DNA of 64,000 bases from CAYSPT01 sp964432985. Lineage in GTDB: Bacteria; Muiribacteriota; CAYSPT01. The first letter of the stretch is position 1, and every line of letters begins with the position of its first letter. The DNA is taken from positions 74,103-138,102 of the forward strand of contig CAYSPT010000003.1 of the NCBI GenBank assembly GCA_964432985.1, written 5' to 3'. Of this stretch, positions 1 to 8,203 are shown piece by piece. Position numbers and translations under genes: made by a program. The notes beneath the pieces were generated by a model. It worked only from the letters and a program-made list of their open reading frames with translations, was not told where the DNA came from and searched no databases.

Positions 1-2897
1 TTTTTTACTTTCTTCATCGTCCCCTGCCCCCCTCGTGACGGCCCCAATTTGGGTTGCTCGGGAGCCTGCGAAGGAGTCTTTCCGCGTCCAAAAACCAGGT
101 TTTTCAAGACTTTTTCTTCTCTTTTCCGTTCAACCGGGGTTTGAACACGAAACATCCTTTCGATTATCTCCTCTTTTATATAATCGATCATTGCCTCGAA
201 AAGTTGAAATCCTTCTATCTTAAATTCTATTAAAGGGTCTCTTTGCCCATAGGCTCGAAGACCGATACCCTCTTCCAGGTTGTCCATTCCCATCAGGTGC
301 TCTTTCCAGCGATGATCGACCACTCCCAGGACGATATACTTCTCGATATCCCGCATCCGCTCCGGTCCAAACTCGCGGGTTTTGCGGTCATATACCTCCA
401 GCGCCTGCTGCAAGACCATTTCCCGTATAGCGTCCCGCTCTTTGCTGGCAATCTCTTCCGCTTCGAGATGAAGCATGAAGAAATGGTTCAACCGGGCGGC
501 CAAACGGTCGAAATCCCACTGGTCATATCCAATCTCCTGGTTCATGTACAATTCCAGGTTGTCCTCGAGCACTTCTTCGATCATGGCCACGATGCTGTCC
601 CGCAGGTCCTTGTCAAACAGTACTTTGCGGCGCTGATTGTAAATTACTTCCCGCTGGTGGTTCATCACGTCGTCGTATTCGAGTACGTGCTTACGGATGC
701 TGAAGTTGCGCTCTTCTACCCGTTTCTGGGCATGTTCGATGGCCCTGGTCACCATGGTGTGCTCGATGGGGACGCCTTCTTCCATCCCCATACGCTCCAT
801 GAGACCGGAAATCCGGTCGGACCCGAAGAGACGCATCAGATCGTCTTCAAGCGACAGGAAGAACCGGCTGGAACCAGGATCACCCTGGCGCCCCGAACGG
901 CCCCTGAGTTGATTATCGATTCGCCGCGACTCATGACGTTCGGTGCCGATGATATGCAGACCGCAGGGGACATCCTGGCGGCATTCGTTCATTTTTTCAT
1001 TTTTAGAACACGACGGGCAGTCTTCACGGCACCCCAGACAACAAAGCCGCCTTTTACCATCCGGAGAAAAACACTTGATGACATTAGACCCAAGGATGAT
1101 GTCGGTTCCCCGCCCAGCCATGTTGGTGGCGATAGTTACCGCGCCGTCCTGGCCGGCTTCAGAAATTATCTGGGCTTCTTTCTCGTGGTACTTGGCGTTG
1201 AGAACATTACACTTTACCCCCCGGCTGCGAAGCATCTTGCCGAGCAATTCCGATTTCTCGATGGATACGGTACCCACCAGGACCGGTTGCTTCCTTTCGT
1301 GGTAATAGCTTATTTCATCGGCTACGGCGTTGTATTTCTCAGGCTCCGTGCGATAGATGACATCTGAGCAGTCGATCCGCACCATAGGTTCATTAGTAGG
1401 AACTACCACCACACCCAGCCCATATATATGGGTAAACTCCTTGGCCTCGGTGGCCGCGGTCCCGGTCATTCCGGCCAGTTTCCGGTACATCCTGAAATAA
1501 TTCTGCAGCGTGATGGTGGCCAGGGTTTGGTTCTCCTGCTCGATCTTGACCCCTTCTTTGGCCTCGATGGCCTGGTGAAGACCCTGACTGTAACGGCGAC
1601 CCAGCATGAGACGGCCGGTAAAATCGTCGACGATGATAACCTGGCCGTCCTTGACCACGTACTGGTAGTCACGCTTGAACAGGTTGAGTGCCTTGAGCGC
1701 CTGGAGCAGATGATGTGAGATTTCAGTGTTGCGGGCATCGTACAGGTTTTCGATACCGAGCATCTTCTCCACCCGGGAGATGCCCCCCTCGGTCAGCGTC
1801 ACCGTTCGGGCCTTTTCGTCCACCTCGTAATCCGACTCCTTACGAAGCTTGCGCACCAGGCCGGCAAACTTGTAGTACAGGTTGGTCGGTTTGTCAGCCG
1901 GGCCGCTGATGATCAGGGGAGTCCTGGCTTCGTCGATAAGAATGGAGTCCACTTCGTCTACTATTGCGTAATGCAGGTCACGTTGAACTAATTGTTCTTT
2001 TGAAAAAGCCATATTGTCACGGAGATAATCGAATCCGAACTCGTTGTTCGTACCATAAATGATGTCCGCTTCATACGCCTCGCGGCGTGTGATGGGCTTC
2101 AGATGACGGATTTTCTCATCCAGCGGTTTGGCATCATAGTAGTTGGGATCGTACAGGAAGGCCGATTCATGGGCGATAGCCGCCACCCTCATGCCCAGGA
2201 AATGGTATATCGGCCCCATCCAGCCGGCATCCCTTTTGGCCAGGTAGTCATTTACGGTTACCAGGTGAACACCCCGTCCGGCCAGGGAGTTGAGATACAC
2301 TGGCATAGTGGCGGCCAGCGTCTTACCTTCACCGGTTTTCATCTCCGCTATATTGCCCTCGTGAAGAACGAGACCACCGATTACCTGGACATCGAACGAG
2401 CGGTACCGAAGGGTTTTCCGGTCCAAAGACCGTACCCGGCGGTAGAAATCAGCTTCCAGGAATATTTCTTTGTCGCTGTCAGACATTTTAAACTGGCGTT
2501 TCAAATCGGCTGTTTGGCTGGCCAGTTCCTTGTCTTCAAGGGCAGCTATTTCTTCGTCCGTCAGATCAATTATTTTCCACAACCCGAGCCGCCGATCGGC
2601 CACTTCACGGGCAACGGCGAAAGCTTCCGGAAGAATTTCCTCGATGACCTTCCGCTCCGCTTCCCAGAGAACAGCTTCACGCTCATCCTGGTCTTCGATC
2701 TCATCACCGTCAGACAGGATGCTGCGGCGTGCTTCATCGAGACGTTTCTTGAACCGGTCGGTCAGGGCTCTGAGATCCCGATCGGAACATTCAGACATCT
2801 GTTCGGAATAGTTATTTACCTCTTTTACGATAATCCAGAGGCGTTCTAACTCACGTTCATTTTGACTTTTAAACAACTTTTTTAGAAATTGAATCAC
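1..2897 (-). CDS. secA: Protein translocase ATPase SecA (C-terminus cut by window edge)
   Basis: SecA is the cytoplasmic ATPase that pushes unfolded preproteins through SecYEG. About 965 residues are visible. The start is a GTG at 2897 preceded by GGAG. Walker A (KTGEGKT, near residue 185), the DEVDSILIDEART motif and the GTERHESRRIDNQLRGRSGRQGD motor motifs are intact. Two oddities are visible. An acidic insertion of roughly 60 residues lies before Walker A, as in FCB-group SecA proteins. A cysteine-rich insertion (about residues 604-645, eight Cys including CLGC and CPSC) lies in the second nucleotide-binding domain just before CGLHIIGTERHE. The last residues, where a zinc-binding tail is usual, lie outside the window. 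It is the last gene of an apparent hpf-ptsN-secA run. Confidence 0.96.
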   Translation of the reverse strand, partial: MIQFLKKLFKSQNERELERLWIIVKEVNNYSEQMSECSDRDLRALTDRFKKRLDEARRSILSDGDEIEDQDEREAVLWEAERKVIEEILPEAFAVAREVADRRLGLWKIIDLTDEEIAALEDKELASQTADLKRQFKMSDSDKEIFLEADFYRRVRSLDRKTLRYRSFDVQVIGGLVLHEGNIAEMKTGEGKTLAATMPVYLNSLAGRGVHLVTVNDYLAKRDAGWMGPIYHFLGMRVAAIAHESAFLYDPNYYDAKPLDEKIRHLKPITRREAYEADIIYGTNNEFGFDYLRDNMAFSKEQLVQRDLHYAIVDEVDSILIDEARTPLIISGPADKPTNLYYKFAGLVRKLRKESDYEVDEKARTVTLTEGGISRVEKMLGIENLYDARNTEISHHLLQALKALNLFKRDYQYVVKDGQVIIVDDFTGRLMLGRRYSQGLHQAIEAKEGVKIEQENQTLATITLQNYFRMYRKLAGMTGTAATEAKEFTHIYGLGVVVVPTNEPMVRIDCSDVIYRTEPEKYNAVADEISYYHERKQPVLVGTVSIEKSELLGKMLRSRGVKCNVLNAKYHEKEAQIISEAGQDGAVTIATNMAGRGTDIILGSNVIKCFSPDGKRRLCCLGCREDCPSCSKNEKMNECRQDVPCGLHIIGTERHESRRIDNQLRGRSGRQGDPGSSRFFLSLEDDLMRLFGSDRISGLMERMGMEEGVPIEHTMVTRAIEHAQKRVEERNFSIRKHVLEYDDVMNHQREVIYNQRRKVLFDKDLRDSIVAMIEEVLEDNLELYMNQEIGYDQWDFDRLAARLNHFFMLHLEAEEIASKERDAIREMVLQQALEVYDRKTREFGPERMRDIEKYIVLGVVDHRWKEHLMGMDNLEEGIGLRAYGQRDPLIEFKIEGFQLFEAMIDYIKEEIIERMFRVQTPVERKREEKVLKNLVFGRGKTPSQAPEQPKLGPSRGGQGTMKKVK

Positions 2898-2995
2898 GGG
2901 AATTTCTCCAGTTCGAACTCTATGTGTTCCGGACTCAAATATGCAATGTCATCCTTGATGCAGCGTCAAAGCATCCTTCGTGACATAAAGGACAG

Positions 2996-3457
2996 TCAAG
3001 CAGTCTCCTCGATAGTGGTTATAAGATCGAGTACTGCCTTCTCGTCCTTTGCTTTCAGTAACGATTCACGGAATTCTTCTTTTCTGAGTATGCGGGAAAG
3101 GCGGGCCAGAGCTTTTAAGTAAATGGGCCCGGCGTCATTCGGGGCAGCCAGCAGAAAAATAAGCTTTACCGGCTGGTCGTCAAGAGCATCAAAGTCAACA
3201 CCCTTTGAAGAGCGGCCAAAAGAAATAGCCACGCTCTTGATGGCATCCGTCTTACCGTGCGGTATGGCGATTCCCTTGCCAATTCCGGTTGATCCCATTC
3301 TCTCTCGTTCCAGTACCAGGTCGAGATACGCTTGTTTGTCGAGAACCTTGTTTTCCTTGACCAGAAGATCGACCAGTTCATCGATTGCTTCTACTTTGGT
3401 CGATGCTGACAATTCAAGCAGGATAAGGCCTTCTGACAGAAGGGCACTGAGATTCAT
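2996..3457 (-). CDS. ptsN: PTS IIA-Ntr-type regulatory protein
   Basis: This 153-residue protein is a stand-alone EIIA of the mannitol/fructose class. In the family, these accept phosphate from NPr and regulate nitrogen and potassium physiology rather than transport sugar. The phosphorylatable histidine is His67 in GIAIPHGKT, and the flanking MGSTGIGKG and FLLAAPNDAGPIYLKALARLS motifs are typical. It lies 16 bp downstream of hpf, a pairing (hpf-ptsN) widespread in diderm bacteria, but rpoN, the usual third partner, is not seen here. Confidence 0.9.
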   Translation of the reverse strand: MNLSALLSEGLILLELSASTKVEAIDELVDLLVKENKVLDKQAYLDLVLERERMGSTGIGKGIAIPHGKTDAIKSVAISFGRSSKGVDFDALDDQPVKLIFLLAAPNDAGPIYLKALARLSRILRKEEFRESLLKAKDEKAVLDLITTIEETA

Positions 3458-3473
3458 AAACGGGAGTCCCCTC

Positions 3474-4040
3474 TCAAAACTCGGGCTCGATCAGCCCAAA
3501 ATTGCCGTCATGACGTTTGTACAGAACGTTGACCTGCCTGGTTTCTGCATTTGAAAACACCAGAAAATCCTGTTTCAGATGATCTAATTCCAGGGCCGCG
3601 TCATCTATAAACATGGGTTTCATTGAAAATCCCCTCGTTCTGACGATGCGAGGCTGGCCTTCATCGGTAGAAACTACCGTGTGACGGGCTTCAAATTCGG
3701 GCATGGCCGCAACGGCTTCAAGACGCACTCTGGTGTGCTTTTTGTCCATTATTTTCTCTTTATAACGCCTGAGCTGTTTATCAAGTTTTTCGGACAGCTC
3801 GTCGATAGCTGCATACATGTCCTCGGACTCGGCATGGGCCCTGAATACTATGCCATTGGCCCAAACCGTTGCTTCAGCCACATTACGACGTTCTCTTTCT
3901 TTGTTTGGAACAACGGACAGAACAACATCCATCTCGATGATATGGTCGAAATATTTACGTACCCTGCTGAGCTTGCTTTCAGCGTACTCTTTCAAAGACT
4001 TGGTCAGCTGCATATGCTTGCCGGATATGACAAACTGCAT
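3474..4040 (-). CDS. hpf: Ribosome hibernation promoting factor, long form
   Basis: At 188 residues this is the long HPF type. Residues 1 to about 100 form the RaiA/HPF fold that sits in the 30S decoding region (MQFVISGKHMQLTKSLKEYA start, then the VVLSVV...AEATVWANG core). Residues about 130-188 form the C-terminal dimerisation domain (TRGFSMKPMFIDDAALEL, FLVFSNAETRQVNVLYKRHDGNFGLIEP), which mediates 100S ribosome dimers in the family. A good Shine-Dalgarno (AAGGAAGTGAGA) precedes the ATG. Three copies of a 17-bp repeat lie 66-116 bp upstream, with a TATTAT -10-like hexamer at 4086-4091. Confidence 0.93.
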   Translation of the reverse strand: MQFVISGKHMQLTKSLKEYAESKLSRVRKYFDHIIEMDVVLSVVPNKERERRNVAEATVWANGIVFRAHAESEDMYAAIDELSEKLDKQLRRYKEKIMDKKHTRVRLEAVAAMPEFEARHTVVSTDEGQPRIVRTRGFSMKPMFIDDAALELDHLKQDFLVFSNAETRQVNVLYKRHDGNFGLIEPEF

Positions 4041-4105
4041 TCATTCTCACTTCCTTCTCACACTGCAAAATGTTCAACGATGACCATAATACACGATTTC
4101 CCCTG

Positions 4106-4156
4106 CATTTGCCATTACCAAACATTTGCTATTACCAAACATTTGCTATTACCAAA
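4106..4156. repeat. 17-bp tandem repeat, three copies, upstream of hpf
   Basis: Units occupy 4106-4122, 4123-4139 and 4140-4156, reading CATTTGCTATTACCAAA with a single T/C difference in the first. Each junction creates the small palindrome CAAACATTTG. The array lies between the amiC stop and the hpf start and overlaps where an hpf -35 element would fall, so it could influence hpf expression. That role is inference. Confidence 0.9.
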
Positions 4157-4177
4157 CTTTTTCATCAGCAAGTTGAT

Positions 4178-4199
4178 AAACCCGAATAATTCGGGTTAG
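4178..4199. terminator. Palindrome fused to the amiC stop codon
   Basis: The sequence AACCCGAATAATTCGGGTT is an inverted repeat whose outer edge contains the TAA stop of amiC (minus strand). It could form a short hairpin at the mRNA 3' end, but no T-tract follows, so termination is only possible. A close relative occurs at the end of the second PfkB gene (54204-54220). Confidence 0.5.
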
Positions 4200-5629
4200 A
4201 ACGACGGGATAAGTAGTTTCTGTCCCGGTCTCAGCTTGTTCTTGTTCTTGTTCTTTATGTGGTTGGCTTTGAGAATATCGGATATGCTGACTCTGTATTT
4301 GCGCCCGATCTCCCAGAGAGTGTCTCCTTTTTTCACGGTATGCACTTTTTTTGGGGGAGGCTCCTTTATTTTCGGAGGAGCTGTCATGATGGTGCCCGGG
4401 GCAGAATTAGCATTGGCCACCACCTCGAACCTCCGGCTGACATAGGCTTCAATCCCCGCTCCCAGAGCTGTCGCCAGCTTTTTTTTGAAAGAAGAACTTT
4501 TCAGAAGACGTTCCTCTTTGCGGTTGGTGATGAACGCCAGCTCGATCAAGACTGACGGAAACATCATGGACTTGAGCACGGCAAAACCGGCCTGCCGTAC
4601 CCCTCTGTCAACCGTTTCAACTGAACTTTTCAGGTTCTTGAGCATAACGGAGGCTAAAAGACCTGATTCATTGATCATAGCAGTTTGTTTCATCTGCACG
4701 ACAATACCGAATACCACGTCCTGGTGGCTCGATTCGTACTCTCCGGCAATCATGTCGGCGGCATTTTCCTTTTCGGCCAAAAGTGTGGCCGCCTCGTCGG
4801 TGGCTCCTTCCAGCGAGAGGATGAAAACAGAAGTACCGGCCGCACGCCGGTTCTTGGACGCGTTGGTGTGCAGGCTGATGAACAAGCTGGCTCCATGCTG
4901 CTCCGCGATTTTCATTCTTTCTCTGAGGGTTACATAGTAATCCCCCACCCGGGTGAGCACCGGCTTGACCTTGCCACGCTCACAAAGATACTTCTCCAGG
5001 TACCTGGCTACGTCAAGAACAGCGTCCTTTTCCTTTATCTTGGTAGGTCCCAATGCTCCTGGGTCCATCCCTCCATGACCGGGATCGATCACCACGACAG
5101 GAATGGTTTCTTTCGCACGTTTCTGGATGGCTTCAGAATCGAGAAGATGGAACACCTCTTCAGGGCTCGGTACCTGAGCGCCTTCCACCTTGATAACAAC
5201 CCTCGGCGGACGATCCTGGTAAGGTGAAATCTGATAGACGTTTGCTTCGGCGCTGTTTTTTAGATGTACCGTCACCCGCACGGTATCAAGAATTCGTTGT
5301 TTAATGATGAAACTGGTTACAATTCCGCTATCAACGGTAACATCCCGTTTTTCCGATTCAAATTGAGCGCCCCTGAGGTCCACACAAAACGTAGCTGAAT
5401 CTTCGGAAGCAACATTTTCAATTTTAACGGGCGTGGACATATCCAGCACTATTCTCACATGTGACGGAGCTTTCCACACTTTGATATTCTCAACCAGCGA
5501 AACTCCGCTGCTGGGACTCCCCGCATTTATGAAAATAACCATCAATAAGCACGAAATATAGAATCGATCGAGCCTGATTACTGATGGGTTTAACCTGCTT
5601 GCTGAATAGAGAGCAAAACGTATTATCAT
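4196..5629 (-). CDS. N-acetylmuramoyl-L-alanine amidase (AMIN, Amidase_3, LysM)
   Basis: This 477-residue exported enzyme cleaves the peptide from the glycan in peptidoglycan and belongs to the AmiC family. Order of parts: hydrophobic N-terminal export segment (about 23-42), AMIN targeting domain (about 45-150), zinc amidase_3 domain (about 176-398) and a C-terminal LysM wall-binding motif (about 430-476). Predicted zinc/catalytic residues are present: His185 (DPGHGG), Glu200, His254 (SLHTNAS) and Glu363 (LIELAFITN). A KNKNKNK run sits inside the LysM. A strong promoter lies 49-77 bp upstream. The start could be further inside; the first 20 residues precede the hydrophobic segment. Confidence 0.93.
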   Translation of the reverse strand: MIIRFALYSASRLNPSVIRLDRFYISCLLMVIFINAGSPSSGVSLVENIKVWKAPSHVRIVLDMSTPVKIENVASEDSATFCVDLRGAQFESEKRDVTVDSGIVTSFIIKQRILDTVRVTVHLKNSAEANVYQISPYQDRPPRVVIKVEGAQVPSPEEVFHLLDSEAIQKRAKETIPVVVIDPGHGGMDPGALGPTKIKEKDAVLDVARYLEKYLCERGKVKPVLTRVGDYYVTLRERMKIAEQHGASLFISLHTNASKNRRAAGTSVFILSLEGATDEAATLLAEKENAADMIAGEYESSHQDVVFGIVVQMKQTAMINESGLLASVMLKNLKSSVETVDRGVRQAGFAVLKSMMFPSVLIELAFITNRKEERLLKSSSFKKKLATALGAGIEAYVSRRFEVVANANSAPGTIMTAPPKIKEPPPKKVHTVKKGDTLWEIGRKYRVSISDILKANHIKNKNKNKLRPGQKLLIPSF

Positions 5630-5677
5630 AGAAAAATTCCAATTATTCCGTACAACGCGGTAGCTTCGCGAAAGATT

Positions 5678-5706
5678 ATTATAGCAGAGGTCTAAATAGC
5701 GGTCAA
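5678..5706 (-). promoter_or_regulatory. Sigma-70-type promoter for amiC
   Basis: On the minus strand TTGACC (5706-5701) and TATAAT (5683-5678) are separated by 17 bp, ending 49 bp before the amiC ATG. Near-consensus hexamers with ideal spacing. Confidence 0.75.
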
Positions 5707-5771
5707 CACGTGGAAAAACAGTGAAAGCTCTTGTATTTACAGGTGATAACCCGCTTTCTATTGAGCTGCCG

Positions 5772-7298
5772 TCACTGCTGCTCAGAAACAGGAGCTTTAT
5801 TCATAACCATGTGTACCATGTCAAGCAGGCGTTTCCAGGTAAGTGCCGTAAAAACCAGGAGAAAGACAACCACAAACACCAGCGAAGTGCCGATAAGTGC
5901 TGCCACAGAAAAAGGCAGTACCTCAAAAAGCCATATGCCGACATGGTTAGAAGCCCAGGCAGACAGCGCTGATGCGGCAACCAGGGAGAGTAAGAATACG
6001 GGCACGTTTTCAAGTGAGCTGCGGCCAAGACGAAACACGAGCGCACACAGTAGAAAAAGAGCCAGCACGAAGGAGCCTACCGTCGTTCCCAGTGGCACAC
6101 CCACCAGACCCTGGCGGCTAAGCCCTATCCACTGACTGACGCCCAATATGGCAAATCCGCCCAGAGCCGTTGACAGCTGGAATCGGGAAGAATAACATAA
6201 TTGCATGGTCCTGAGAAGAACGGGAAGTACCGCCATGGCTATAATTCCGGGGGCATACCGCATGAGCATTGCGGCCATAAGACCCTGCTCGGCTTCCACC
6301 AGCACTCCCCAGCCATACATTGTTTGAATCACCTCATGCCTGAACGTCAGGATAAACAGCGCTGACGGTACGGACAAAGCCAATGACAGCTGAATCCCCA
6401 GCCCCATTAGCCGGGCCAGGTTCCTTCCCCCTTCCTTCAAACGGCTCCTCACCATGAACGGCAATAAAATCACCGTGGTTACCGTTCCTGCAATACCGAG
6501 AAAAGGAGTTATCGGAAGATACGAAAGAACTATCGTGGTTACTGTGCCAAAAGCATGTGAAGGCACCGTGGACAGACCAGTGGAAGACAGCGTTGAGAAC
6601 ACTCGTTCAGTGATGAGATGCATGTTTCTTAAGGCAAACACCACCAGCGGAGACCCGGCGAAAATAAACACAGAGTAAAAACCTTTGAAAAACGGACGTG
6701 AACGTTGTATGTCTACACTAAGCCGCAACAGCGCAGTCAACAATACGGCAAATCGGATGATAACTCCGGTCATTAATGCGACAGGGAGTACCGCAACACC
6801 ACACGGTTGTATAAGGAACACCGACAGCAGAACGGTGATGGCTGGAATAATTCTTGACAGGACCGGCAGAAACCGTGAGCCAAACGAGGTGAGAGCGGTA
6901 GACAACACTGCCCCGGCCCCAACCAGAGGAAGAATAGCACCGATAACTCGAACTGCTTCTACAGTATCCGGTACGGCGTTAGGTGAAAATCCCGGCCAGA
7001 GAAGACGGCACACCACGTGGGGAAAAAAAAGAAAAGGAACGGACAGCGCAACGAGGGCCAGGCCAAGTCCGGACATGACCTGCCACAACACGTTACCGGT
7101 GTTCCGGCTGCGGCGGTACTGCATACTCAGAAGAGGGATAAGAGAAACCGCAGCGGTGGCACCGACTGCAATTTCAACCACAGTCGGCACGATGAGAGTG
7201 ATGAAGAAAATATCGAGATGGGCAGAGAGACCAAGTTTTGCACCAAGAATAACATCCCGGGCGAACTGCACGAGGAAGACCAGTATTCCAGCAAACAT
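5772..7298 (-). CDS. murJ: MurJ/MviN-family lipid II flippase
   Basis: This 508-residue polytopic membrane protein has about 13-14 hydrophobic segments in the MOP/MviN pattern (FARDVILGAKLGLSAHLDIFFITL near the N-terminus; SLIPLLSM; MYGWGVLV). The family moves lipid II across the inner membrane for peptidoglycan synthesis. The N-terminus is about a dozen residues shorter than usual for MurJ; an in-frame TAG lies ten codons before the ATG, so little extension is possible. It follows the RsbW-like gene by 34 bp, probably in one transcript. The Shine-Dalgarno is weak. Confidence 0.85.
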   Translation of the reverse strand: MFAGILVFLVQFARDVILGAKLGLSAHLDIFFITLIVPTVVEIAVGATAAVSLIPLLSMQYRRSRNTGNVLWQVMSGLGLALVALSVPFLFFPHVVCRLLWPGFSPNAVPDTVEAVRVIGAILPLVGAGAVLSTALTSFGSRFLPVLSRIIPAITVLLSVFLIQPCGVAVLPVALMTGVIIRFAVLLTALLRLSVDIQRSRPFFKGFYSVFIFAGSPLVVFALRNMHLITERVFSTLSSTGLSTVPSHAFGTVTTIVLSYLPITPFLGIAGTVTTVILLPFMVRSRLKEGGRNLARLMGLGIQLSLALSVPSALFILTFRHEVIQTMYGWGVLVEAEQGLMAAMLMRYAPGIIAMAVLPVLLRTMQLCYSSRFQLSTALGGFAILGVSQWIGLSRQGLVGVPLGTTVGSFVLALFLLCALVFRLGRSSLENVPVFLLSLVAASALSAWASNHVGIWLFEVLPFSVAALIGTSLVFVVVFLLVFTALTWKRLLDMVHMVMNKAPVSEQQ

Positions 7299-7332
7299 TA
7301 TACTATCAAACTTTCTATACTTCTATTCGAGC

Positions 7333-7755
7333 TTAAACTGGGTTGAGGTATTTAACCATCACCACCTCCGTTCCCCTTCCAGGTGCGTTACGGTAATAGA
7401 CTTCATCCATAAAATTCTCCATCATGAATATCCCGCGCCCACGGTATCTGAAAAGATGGTCTGCACGCTCCGGACAATATGAAGGCAATTCCTCACGGTC
7501 AAAGCCCTGCCCCTCATCTCTTACAGTAATGTGCAGTTTCTCCATGTCCTGCTCGATTCGAAGCTCGATTACCCCGTCTTCCCGGAGGTTGTATCCGTGC
7601 TCAATAGAATTGTTCAAGGCCTCAACGACAGAACTGACCAGTTCTATACTTTCTTCTTCACCCAAACCAACCATCTCGGACACTTTACTCAGTATATTGG
7701 CAGCCATTTTTACGAATTCGAATTTACTCGGGAATCGTATCTCTATCCGGTCCAC
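7333..7755 (-). CDS. RsbW-like anti-sigma/serine kinase ATPase
   Basis: This 140-residue protein is a stand-alone GHKL ATPase (HATPase_c_2). The N box (EALNNSIEHGY), G1 (DEGQGFD) and G2 (RGRGIFMMENFMDEV) motifs are present. Relatives act in partner-switching modules, phosphorylating an STAS anti-anti-sigma factor or holding a sigma factor. No STAS or sigma gene lies nearby, so the partner is unknown. Translation starts at GTG 7755 after a G-rich ribosome-binding region. Its upstream side is the region with repeated DnaA boxes. Confidence 0.85.
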   Translation of the reverse strand: MDRIEIRFPSKFEFVKMAANILSKVSEMVGLGEEESIELVSSVVEALNNSIEHGYNLREDGVIELRIEQDMEKLHITVRDEGQGFDREELPSYCPERADHLFRYRGRGIFMMENFMDEVYYRNAPGRGTEVVMVKYLNPV

Positions 7756-8203
7756 GTTCTGTTCGTGCCCCCCTTTCTCCTGCCGGCCAAAGCGGAGACA
7801 TTACTTAAATTCACGTATTAACTTGAAAACTACAGTTGGCTTCGCCATTAACGAGAATACCAGTGTTATTGCCCGTAAACAAACATCTGAATCCCAGAAG
7901 CCAATGTCTATAGTTATCCACAAAGTTTTCCACAGTATCCACAGTTATATCGATTCACATCACCATAAAAAGCATGTTGTCACGTAAAATGGGGGCTTTG
8001 TCCGATGCGTATTTTTACACACTGCCGTAATTCAAAGTCTCCCATACCTCAGGTTTCAAGGTTTATAGTTATCAACAGAGTTTTCAACAGTATCCACAGT
8101 TCCTTCAACAGCAGGAACAATTATAACACACCTTGCAGTGCCAATCTACCATGTAACAGACTCTCTTGCGCCCAGTGTATCTCCATGCTAGAATAGGCGG
8201 ACT
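7756..8203. other. Intergenic region with two DnaA-box triplets
   Basis: This 448-bp AT-rich gap separates divergent genes. It holds two copies of the same arrangement 155 bp apart. Copy one: TTATCCACA (7914), TTTTCCACA (7926), GTATCCACA (7935). Copy two: TTATCAACA (8069), TTTTCAACA (8081), GTATCCACA (8090). Internal spacings are identical (12 and 9 bp). TTATCCACA is the consensus DnaA box. I see no gene here. It may be a second DnaA-binding locus, part of a bipartite origin or a DnaA-regulated promoter for the flanking genes. Confidence 0.7.

Noticed and set aside
243..1367. A 374-residue plus-strand reading frame.
   Set aside because: It is the antisense of secA, whose minus-strand product has all SecA motifs.
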